A stretch of DNA of 6,619 nucleotides, taken from the NCBI GenBank assembly GCA_016210245.1, contig JACQUR010000500.1, positions 1-6,619 on the forward strand, read 5' to 3'. Position numbers and translations under genes: made by a program. The notes beneath the pieces were generated by a model, which saw nothing but the letters and a program-made list of their open reading frames with translations, made no database searches and was not told the DNA's origin. This stretch comes from Chloroflexota bacterium. Its GTDB lineage: Bacteria; Chloroflexota; UBA6077; JACQUR01. This document shows positions 1 to 4,511 of this stretch, one piece after another. Each line of letters opens with the position of its first letter. Positions within the stretch are counted from its first letter, which is position 1.

Positions 1-27
1 CACTGCACCGGGGGGGGCCTTTAATCG

Positions 28-63
28 GGAGGGGCCACCCCCCGGTGTGCCGGTGGCCCCTCC
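28..63. repeat. GC-rich 12-bp inverted repeat (possible terminator of an upstream gene)
   Basis: GGAGGGGCCACC at 28-39 is the exact reverse complement of GGTGGCCCCTCC at 52-63, with a 12-nt loop. A competing partner for the left arm, GCCCCTCCCG, lies at 72-81 and pairs with 26-35, so two alternative hairpins are possible. There is no T-tract on either side. It could end transcription from a gene left of the window, but that gene is not visible. Confidence 0.4.
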
Positions 64-187
64 GCTTTCAAGCCCCTCCCGGCTGACTGATAACCTTGTG
101 CGAGGCAGCCTGCCCGGTCCATCATCAGACAGTTGCCATGAATGCTGCAACTCCGAGAGGGTGTGCCAAGTTCTTGTGCGCGAGGCT

Positions 188-219
188 CGTAGGGGCAGAC
201 GCCCCTGTCTGCCCGCCGC
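188..219 (-). repeat. REP-like palindromic element, copy A (inverted)
   Basis: A 32-nt element whose reverse complement is identical to copy C at 342-373. Its core is GGGCAGAC (193-200), a 6-nt loop (201-206) and GTCTGCCC (207-214), an 8-bp stem. It opposes copies B and C, so the trio resembles the inverted REP doublets (REPINs) known from other bacteria. No REP-associated tyrosine transposase gene is present in the window. Confidence 0.75.
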
Positions 220-297
220 GCAGGGCGCGGCAGAGCGTGGCGGAGCACCGGGTGCAGAAACGACCTCCCAGCCCGCGCACCCTCTGCCGCCCTCGGG

Positions 298-329
298 GCG
301 GCGGGCAGACACGGCGGTCTGCCCCTACG
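298..329 (+). repeat. REP-like palindromic element, copy B
   Basis: It has the same 32-nt length and the same stem arms as copies A and C: GGGCAGAC at 303-310 and GTCTGCCC at 317-324. It differs from them at three positions, all inside the 6-nt loop (ACGGCG instead of AGGGGC). Conserved stems with a changed loop fit a structural or protein-recognition element better than random duplication. Confidence 0.75.
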
Positions 330-341
330 GACCGGGGTGGG

Positions 342-373
342 GCGGCGGGCAGACAGGGGCGTCTGCCCCTACG
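342..373 (+). repeat. REP-like palindromic element, copy C
   Basis: Its arms are GGGCAGAC (347-354) and GTCTGCCC (361-368) around loop AGGGGC (355-360). It is the exact reverse complement of copy A over 32 nt, so A and C could pair into a long stem that holds copy B in its loop of about 122 nt. It begins only 12 nt after copy B, in the same orientation. Confidence 0.75.
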
Positions 374-575
374 GCCGGGGCGACCGGGCCGCCCCCCCAG
401 CGGCTCCGTAACCACCACAACAACTGGTCACACCCACGTGGGGGCAGTTCTGCTTGCTGGAGCCCCCGGCGATTCAGCGCAGGTTTCGCGATGCGTAACA
501 TGTTGTGATGCCCTGGTGCCCTTCAATCTCTGTGCCGCCACGCAGTACACTCTTGGCACCCAGGGAAGCACACGC

Positions 576-582
576 AAGGAGG
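576..582 (+). promoter_or_regulatory. Ribosome binding site fixing a GTG start at 589
   Basis: AAGGAGG is a near-perfect anti-16S match, followed by a 6-nt spacer and GTG. It decides the start of the small CxxC protein. The in-frame ATG at 505 lies upstream of this site and would add a tail that looks non-coding. Confidence 0.8.
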
Positions 583-588
583 ACGCTC

Positions 589-762
589 GTGCAAGACTTG
601 ACCCAGGTTCAGCGGCAGTTGATCGAGGAATACCGCAAGCAGCGCAAGTGCTGGTACTGCGACCGGCCCTCGGACCGCGAGGTTCCCTCAACCGAACCCG
701 AGTTCCAGGGCATGCTCGTGTCGTGCTGTGCCGCGTGCGCCGCCAAGCAGCCGGTTGGCTGA
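589..762 (+). CDS. Small CxxC...CxxC (putative zinc-binding) protein, 57 aa
   Basis: I do not recognise a named family. The protein is 57 residues from the GTG at 589, chosen because AAGGAGG sits 6 nt upstream. An in-frame ATG at 505 would add 28 Pro/Arg/Ser-rich residues with no site of that quality. Residues 5-20 (TQVQRQLIEEYRKQRK) look like a charged amphipathic helix. CWYC follows at 21-24. A cluster of cysteines, Cys46, Cys47 and Cys50, lies near the C-terminus. Cys21/24 with Cys47/50 would make a four-cysteine zinc knuckle with a spacer of about 22 residues. Zinc binding is inferred from the spacing, and nucleic-acid or partner binding is only a possibility. The gene stands alone: repeats lie upstream, and a strong hairpin follows 17 nt after its stop, so it is probably monocistronic. 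Confidence 0.7.
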   Translation: MQDLTQVQRQLIEEYRKQRKCWYCDRPSDREVPSTEPEFQGMLVSCCAACAAKQPVG

Positions 763-779
763 GCGGATCCACCCCCTGG

Positions 780-831
780 AGCGGTGCGGGGCGGGCAGCG
801 CGGTCCCGTTCGCTACCCGCCCCGCACCGCT
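780..831. terminator. Strong hairpin between convergent genes, probable bidirectional terminator
   Basis: A perfect 16-bp inverted repeat: 780-795 pairs with 816-831, with a 20-nt loop. It starts 17 nt after the stop of the small CxxC gene, and the minus-strand transpeptidase ends towards it from the right. Neither side has a T-tract, so the terminator role is inferred from position and stability. Intrinsic terminators without a U-tract are plausible in high-GC genomes. Confidence 0.5.
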
Positions 832-861
832 GCGGCCGGGCTGAGCGCGCCCTATTCATCA

Positions 862-916
862 CCGAGACGCCGAGGGCCATGCTGTGAGAAGCTCTCGGCG
901 TCTCGGCGTCTCGGCG
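862..916. repeat. Inverted repeat running into three TCTCGGCG tandem units
   Basis: CCGAGACGCCGAG at 862-874 is the exact reverse complement of 894-906. The pairing extends to 16 positions with one mismatch that would be a G-U pair in RNA. The right arm lies within three perfect 8-bp tandem copies of TCTCGGCG (893-900, 901-908, 909-916), so the hairpin can slip in register. It lies in the convergent spacer and may add to termination. It resembles the dispersed CGCCGAGACG-type intergenic repeats of several environmental phyla (from memory, not searched). Confidence 0.6.
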
Positions 917-977
917 GTGAGTAAGGGAAGGACGGCGTAGGGGCGGACCATGGGCAGTCCCTCGTGCCTGCGTGCGG

Positions 978-1721
978 TCAGCTCGTGATGATCACCGGCG
1001 TCCCGAGTTGGGCGAAGTTCCAGAAGAACTCCGCATCCGGCAGCCTCAGGCCGATGCAGCCGCGGCTCTCCGGCAGGTTGCCAAACGCCTCGGGTGGCGA
1101 CCAGTAGTTGAAGTGCAGCGCCACCCCGTCGTCGGTGAGGTACTGGGTGAACAGCACGCCGGTCAGAAAGTAGCCCTGTGGGGAGTCGAGCGGAATACCG
1201 ATGGTGCGCGAGTCCATGGTTTCGTTCTCGACGCGCCTCAGGATGTGGAACACGCCGACTGGCGTCGGGAACCCGGCTCTGCCCACGGTCACCAGGGCGG
1301 TATGAACCACAGCTCCATCTTCCACCGCTCGGGCGACCTGCTCGGCGCGGTCGACCTCGATCCACCGACCGGTCAAGCCGGTGCTCAGAGGCGATCGCTC
1401 GAAGAGCGGAGCCGCGCCGCCACTGTAGACGAAGCCGCCCTCGGTCTGGAACCAGATCGGGTTGCCGGCCTCCACCGCCTCGCCGCTCACTCTGTCGAGG
1501 ATAGGGAAGCTTTCGTCCTGGGCGACCTCGCCGACGATGTCCGCGTCGGTCGAGGGCCCGGCCCGCAGGTTCACCGTGAGCTTGGCCAGAGCTTCCTTTG
1601 GAGCGGCTTGCTGGGCGAAGGCGGGCGCCGCGCCGCCCAGGAGCGCAAGGGCGAGCGCCAGCGCCAGCACCAGCCGCGCGCGGACGCCTCCAACCTCCAA
1701 CCTCCAACCCAAACTCAGCAT
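978..1721 (-). CDS. Secreted L,D-transpeptidase (YkuD domain) with SH3-like domain
   Basis: L,D-transpeptidases cross-link peptidoglycan stem peptides (3-3 links) or attach proteins to them, through an active-site cysteine outside the membrane. The 247-residue product has a signal peptide: Arg14/Arg16, an Ala/Leu core at 17-30, and likely cleavage after AFA (34-36). Residues 48-100 form a bacterial SH3 segment with the typical NLRAGPSTDADIVG motif. The YkuD domain covers about 119-246, with VGRAGFPTPVGVF (146-158), His203 (LHFNYW) and the catalytic motif SRGCIGLRL, Cys222. The family consensus is usually S/T-H-G-C, so Arg220 replaces the common His. An in-frame stop lies directly before the ATG, so no upstream start is possible. 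There is no clear Shine-Dalgarno. The 5' end is built on three CCTCCAA heptamers, which encode part of residues 5-12. It diverges from the glycosyltransferase gene and converges with the small CxxC gene. Confidence 0.9.
   Translation of the reverse strand: MLSLGWRLEVGGVRARLVLALALALALLGGAAPAFAQQAAPKEALAKLTVNLRAGPSTDADIVGEVAQDESFPILDRVSGEAVEAGNPIWFQTEGGFVYSGGAAPLFERSPLSTGLTGRWIEVDRAEQVARAVEDGAVVHTALVTVGRAGFPTPVGVFHILRRVENETMDSRTIGIPLDSPQGYFLTGVLFTQYLTDDGVALHFNYWSPPEAFGNLPESRGCIGLRLPDAEFFWNFAQLGTPVIITS
1687..1707. repeat. Three perfect 7-bp tandem repeats inside the 5' end of the transpeptidase gene
   Basis: CCTCCAA occurs three times in a row (1687-1693, 1694-1700, 1701-1707) and is followed by a related CCCAAAC. 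Read on the gene's own strand this is TTGGAGG repeated, which places GGAGG motifs just inside the coding region. These do not suit any in-frame start codon by spacing, so the array appears to be translated as part of the signal-peptide n-region. Confidence 0.8.
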
Positions 1722-1872
1722 TCAGCCAGCAGCCATCGGCCGCCAGCGGCAACGCATGAGCCGGTCCCCGGGCGCGCTGGCCGCCTCACCGGTGCCCGGC
1801 CGCGGGCCATCGAGCTGCCGGCCGACCGCTGCCGCTTCGGCAAACGGCGTGCCCGGTCCTCTGTCCCCCAGA

Positions 1873-1942
1873 TCCACCGTCGAGAGTTCACCGTCGAAAG
1901 GGGCGCCAGCGCCCCTTTCGACGGTGAACTCTCGACGGTGGA
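1873..1942. repeat. Perfect 70-bp palindrome with 34-bp arms and CA centre
   Basis: Positions 1873-1906 are the exact reverse complement of 1909-1942, separated only by CA at 1907-1908. The tip reads GGGGCGC-CA-GCGCCCC. Within the left arm CACCGTCGA occurs twice, 14 bp apart (1875-1883 and 1889-1897). Pairing stops at 1872/1943. There is no T-tract, and it lies between divergent promoters rather than after a gene, so an ordinary terminator role is unlikely. It has the same 34-2-34 geometry as 3846-3915. Confidence 0.95.
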
Positions 1943-2013
1943 CTCGCGGCACGGTCGTTGCGTCCCTGTGCCGGGCGGTGGACGAACCTGCCGCGAACGA
2001 CAGCCCCCAGGCC

Positions 2014-2031
2014 GATGCTGATGCTGATGCT
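2014..2031. repeat. Three GATGCT hexamer tandem repeats
   Basis: GATGCT is repeated three times without interruption (2014-2019, 2020-2025, 2026-2031) in the divergent spacer upstream of the glycosyltransferase. Its function is unknown; it may be a slippage-prone microsatellite. Confidence 0.7.
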
Positions 2032-2075
2032 GGACTCCGCAGTCTGGATGATCGAGGCGAGCACGACGTCCCCTC

Positions 2076-2117
2076 AATCCGAAATCCGAAATCCCAAATC
2101 CCAAATCCCAAATCCCC
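2076..2117. repeat. Six-unit 7-bp tandem array (AATCCSM)
   Basis: Six contiguous heptamers: AATCCGA twice, AATCCCA three times, then AATCCCC. The array ends 2 bases before the CATGGG that contains the only nearby ATG for the glycosyltransferase. AT-containing 7-mers stand out against the GC-rich surroundings. A degenerate relative lies in the vapB promoter at 6058-6080. Confidence 0.85.
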
Positions 2118-2136
2118 CCATGGGCCCTTCCTGCTG

Positions 2137-3834
2137 GTGCTCGGCCTGGCGGCGGCGTTCCAGGTGGCCAGCCTGGTCGCCGTGCGCCCGGGCGGCTACC
2201 TGGCTGGCCAGACCGACTACGAGTACTACTACGCCTTCGCCCGCCTCTCCAACCTGGGACTCTATCCCTTCGTCGACTTCTGGCTGGAGTATCCGCCCCT
2301 CTTCCCCTGGCTGGCCATCGGCGCCTATAAGCTGAGTCTGCTCTTCCCGGCCTGGGACGACAGCTCCTTCCTCTGGTTCCGCTGGCTGCTGGGCGGGGCG
2401 CTGCTGGCTTTCCACCTGGGCTGCGTGACCCTGGTCTACCTGCTCGCGCTGCGGCTGCACGGGCTGCCCGCGGCCTGGCAGGGGGCGGCGCTCTACAGCG
2501 CGCTGTTCACCCCACTCTTCACCTGGATGGTCTGGTTCGAGCCGCTGCCGCTGTTCTTCCTGCTGCTGGGCGTCTACCTGGCGGTGCGCGAGCAGGTGGG
2601 GCTGGCCGGGCTGGCGGCAGGCCTGGGCTTCATGGCCAAGCTCGTGCCCGCCCTGGCGCTCCTGGCAGCGCTCAAGGCCGCACGCACCTGGCCGGCCCGT
2701 GTCGTGTGCCTGGTCGCGGCCGCCATCGGGGCGAGCCTGGTGGCTGCGCCGCTGCTGCCCCACCTGGAGTTCCTGCGGGCCAGCTTCCTCTCCATGCTGG
2801 CCCGCAGCCCGTGGGAGAGCGTGTGGGCGGTGGCGGATGGCTACGTCGAGTTTGGGCGCGTGGCGCCGCTGAGCGACCACGTGCTGGCGGGGAGCGCCCT
2901 CTGGAGCGCCTATCCCCCCGCCCCCTTCTCCGCCCTGGCGCTGCCGGCGCTGCTGGTGGGCGGAGCGGTCTACCTGGCCCTGTGGTGGCGCAGCCGCCCA
3001 CTCCCCCGAGGCCAGCACCTGGTGGCCCTGGCCGGCCTGGCCGTGCTGGGCCTGCTGGTGCTCGGCAAGGGCTACAGCCCCCAGTTCCTGGCCTACGCCC
3101 TGCCCTTCGTGCTGCTGGTCTCGCCGGACCGCTACGGCCTGGGCTACGCCCTCGGCCTTGGCGCGGTCAACCTGGCGGAATGGCCGCTCTACCACCAGCT
3201 CCTGCACGACCAGCCAGCCGTGCTGGCCGGACTGGTGGTCGCCCGCAACGCGCTGCTGCTGGCGGTGGCGGGCGACCACCTGGCCGTGGTGCTGGGCTGG
3301 GTGCGTTGGGCGGCGGTGCGCCGCTGGCTCTGCCCCCTCCTGCTGGCGGGCCTGGCCGCGGCGGCGCTGATAGCCGTGCCCCTGGGCTGGTCCGCCTGGC
3401 TGGACCAGCAGGCGCGCCTGGACCCCTACGCCGGACCGCTGCAGCTCGTGCGCGAGCGCAGCCCCGGCCCGGCCGCGCTCGTCTTCACCGACGACACGCT
3501 CTACTACCACTTCTACCCCTACACCTGGCACCAGGGGGAGCTGCTGGTCTTCCGTCCGCGGGTGATCTCCCCAGACGACCTGCTCTTCTCCTCGAACCTC
3601 TCCGAGGCGGCGAACCGCCAGCGCCTGGCAGACCTGCTGGAGCGCTACGGCTCCGTCTGGCTGATCGCCTTCGAAGACGACTGGGTAGCGGGCGAGGTGC
3701 GCCAGTGGCTGGAGGAGACAGCCAGCCTGCGCCAGCGCGCCACCTACGACGACCGCTGGCGCTTCTCTGCCGAGCAGGCGCGCGACGTGCGGGCGGTGGT
3801 GGTGGAGGCGTGGCAGTGGCGCGCCGACCAGTAG
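2137..3834 (+). CDS. Polytopic GT-C membrane glycosyltransferase, GT87/DUF2029-like (start uncertain)
   Basis: These enzymes transfer a sugar from a polyprenyl-phosphate donor on the outer face of the membrane. The substrate cannot be told from sequence. From the GTG at 2137 the product has 565 residues: about 10-11 hydrophobic membrane segments up to roughly residue 425, then a soluble C-terminal domain of about 140 residues. After the first segment comes GQTDYEYYYAF, where Asp27 in the first outer loop is the likely catalytic residue. LEYPPLFPW follows at 50-58, and GKGYSPQF (Ser314-Pro315-Gln316) matches the SPQ motif of GT87-type proteins. The start is unresolved. The frame stays open upstream to 1462 but only through repeats. 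GTG 1978 and GTG 2137 are the in-frame candidates, and neither has a Shine-Dalgarno. ATG 2120 is out of frame by one base. A dolichol-phosphate-mannose (PMT/GT39)-like assignment is the main alternative. Confidence 0.8.
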   Translation: MLGLAAAFQVASLVAVRPGGYLAGQTDYEYYYAFARLSNLGLYPFVDFWLEYPPLFPWLAIGAYKLSLLFPAWDDSSFLWFRWLLGGALLAFHLGCVTLVYLLALRLHGLPAAWQGAALYSALFTPLFTWMVWFEPLPLFFLLLGVYLAVREQVGLAGLAAGLGFMAKLVPALALLAALKAARTWPARVVCLVAAAIGASLVAAPLLPHLEFLRASFLSMLARSPWESVWAVADGYVEFGRVAPLSDHVLAGSALWSAYPPAPFSALALPALLVGGAVYLALWWRSRPLPRGQHLVALAGLAVLGLLVLGKGYSPQFLAYALPFVLLVSPDRYGLGYALGLGAVNLAEWPLYHQLLHDQPAVLAGLVVARNALLLAVAGDHLAVVLGWVRWAAVRRWLCPLLLAGLAAAALIAVPLGWSAWLDQQARLDPYAGPLQLVRERSPGPAALVFTDDTLYYHFYPYTWHQGELLVFRPRVISPDDLLFSSNLSEAANRQRLADLLERYGSVWLIAFEDDWVAGEVRQWLEETASLRQRATYDDRWRFSAEQARDVRAVVVEAWQWRADQ

Positions 3835-3845
3835 GGACGGACCCG

Positions 3846-3915
3846 GTCCAGGATTGGAAGGACACGTGGACGGGGACGCAAGCGTCCCCGTCCACGTGTC
3901 CTTCCAATCCTGGAC
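3846..3915. repeat. Perfect 70-bp palindrome with 34-bp arms and AA centre
   Basis: Positions 3846-3879 are the exact reverse complement of 3882-3915, with only AA (3880-3881) between them. The tip reads GGGGACGC-AA-GCGTCCCC. It begins 12 nt after the glycosyltransferase stop and ends 13 nt before the -35 box of the next operon, so it could act as a terminator and insulator. No T-tract follows. It has the same arm and spacer length as the palindrome at 1873-1942 but a different sequence, apart from a similar GC-rich tip. Confidence 0.95.
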
Positions 3916-3927
3916 TCAGGAGAGGTA

Positions 3928-3956
3928 TCGTCACGCCCCGGCAGGGTTGCTATACT
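3928..3956 (+). promoter_or_regulatory. Extended -10 promoter for the DinB/hydrolase operon
   Basis: TATACT at 3951-3956 is preceded by TGC (3948-3950), forming an extended -10. A -35-like TCGTCA (4 of 6 matches to TTGACA) lies at 3928-3933, with a 17-bp spacer. Transcription would start near 3963, giving a leader of about 54 nt. This AT-containing block stands out in GC-rich DNA directly after the palindrome. Confidence 0.65.
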
Positions 3957-4003
3957 CTCCAGCCAGCGGGCACCCCATGGGGGGCGACCCGACGATCCGC
4001 GCC

Positions 4004-4009
4004 AGGAGG
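4004..4009 (+). promoter_or_regulatory. Ribosome binding site of the DinB-like gene
   Basis: AGGAGG with a 7-nt spacer to the ATG at 4017. It fixes this start within a frame that is open much further upstream, through the glycosyltransferase gene. Confidence 0.85.
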
Positions 4010-4016
4010 CAGGCAC

Positions 4017-4511
4017 ATGCACAAGGCTGAACTGGCCGAGCAGCTCAACCAGGTACACGCCGAGGTGCGGCAGGTGGCGCTGGGCTTTCCACCGGCGCTG
4101 CGCACCGCTCGCCCCGGGGCGGAAGAGTGGTCCGCGATGGAGCTGCTGGGCCATCTGGCGGAGATGCACTTCTACCACGTGGGACGCGCCGAGCGCTTGC
4201 TCGCCACGGGCGTGGTGGAGGGACGCGAGGCATCCCAACCCCAGCGGCTGGGAGGGGTGGCCCGTGGGGGCGCCGCGACGCTGGACGAGCTCCTGGCCTG
4301 GCTGGAGGAGGGGCGTCAGTATACCCTGGCCTTCCTGGAGCGCGTGAGCGAGGCCGACCTGGCGATGGAGGGCAGCCACCCGCGCCTCGGCCCGACGACC
4401 GTGGGCGGGGTGGTCGAGCGGGCGGTGCTCGCTCATGCCCGGACTCACCTGGAGCAGTTGCGCCAGACGGAGCGCGCGGTGGTCGAGCAGCGGCCGGGCG
4501 ATGGCGCGTAG
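4017..4511 (+). CDS. DinB-like four-helix metalloprotein
   Basis: DinB/YfiT-type proteins are four-helix bundles that hold a metal through three histidines. Members include damage-inducible proteins and thiol-dependent S-transferases. This one has 164 residues, the usual family size. The expected ligands are visible: His46 in ELLGHLAE at the start of helix 2, and His140 and His144 in AHARTHLEQL, the H-x3-H-x2-Q pattern near the C-terminus. Trp38-Ser39 in GAEEWSAMELLGH is also the typical lead-in. The start is set by AGGAGG at 4004-4009. It is the first gene of a two-gene operon with the alpha/beta hydrolase, whose start codon overlaps its last 11 bases. The exact reaction is unknown. Thiol transferase, DNA-damage-related and simple metal-binding roles all remain possible, and no SOS box was seen at the promoter. 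Confidence 0.85.
   Translation: MHKAELAEQLNQVHAEVRQVALGFPPALRTARPGAEEWSAMELLGHLAEMHFYHVGRAERLLATGVVEGREASQPQRLGGVARGGAATLDELLAWLEEGRQYTLAFLERVSEADLAMEGSHPRLGPTTVGGVVERAVLAHARTHLEQLRQTERAVVEQRPGDGA

Larger units (their letters stand above)
1..588. other. Gene-free, repeat-rich intergenic region
   Basis: No reading frame here looks like a real protein. The long open frames on both strands are Arg/Pro/Gly-rich and run straight through palindromic repeats in several frames, as expected of random high-GC DNA. The stretch holds a 12-bp GC-rich hairpin at 28-63, three copies of a 32-nt palindromic element between 188 and 373, and a 10-bp perfect palindrome CCCACGTGGG at 433-442. The last 40-90 bases must carry the promoter of the small protein starting at 589. 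A weak -10-like TACACT lies at 546-551, but it has no good -35 partner. Confidence 0.6.
1722..2136. other. Divergent intergenic region with palindrome and tandem repeats
   Basis: Between the transpeptidase start (1721) and the glycosyltransferase I see no convincing gene. Open frames cross it on both strands, but they translate the palindrome and tandem repeats and have no recognisable domain. It contains a 70-bp perfect palindrome (1873-1942), three GATGCT hexamers (2014-2031) and a six-unit heptamer array (2076-2117). No confident promoter is visible for either divergent gene, though both must start from here. Confidence 0.55.

Noticed and set aside
188..373. CRISPR array
   Set aside because: Only three units, one inverted, with unequal spacing (78 and 12 nt) and no cas gene. 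A REP-like element fits better.
433..442. CCCACGTGGG as a transcription factor operator
   Set aside because: A 10-bp GC-rich palindrome is expected by chance at this base composition, and it lies about 150 bp from the nearest gene start with no second copy.
96..887. Long Arg/Pro-rich open frames across 1-900 on both strands
   Set aside because: They translate the REP-like repeats (GGGCAGAC/GTCTGCCC) in whichever frame they cross, lack any domain, and overlap the much better supported 57-aa gene. They are typical GC-driven open frames.
859..1752. 297-codon minus-strand frame overlapping the transpeptidase
   Set aside because: It is a frame shadow: Arg/Gly-rich without motifs, while the other minus frame carries the signal peptide, SH3 segment and catalytic Cys motif.
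1722..2111. Minus-strand 129-codon frames in the divergent spacer
   Set aside because: They begin in the heptamer array and translate through the 70-bp palindrome, with no domain and no ribosome site.
2076..2117. Telomere-like or CRISPR-like significance of the 7-bp array
   Set aside because: Units are contiguous without spacers and internal to the contig. It is a simple heptamer tandem repeat.
2074..3531. 485-codon open frame antisense to the glycosyltransferase
   Set aside because: Its composition (Gln/His/Gly/Arg/Glu-rich, no domain) is the mirror of Leu/Ala/Trp codons on the plus strand. The plus strand encodes a coherent membrane protein with family motifs.
2706..4016. Upstream extension of the DinB frame through the glycosyltransferase gene
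   Set aside because: The frame is open, but its translation is Gly/Ala/Pro/Arg noise antiphase to the real gene. AGGAGG-7-ATG at 4004-4019 gives a clear start that yields a normal-length DinB protein.
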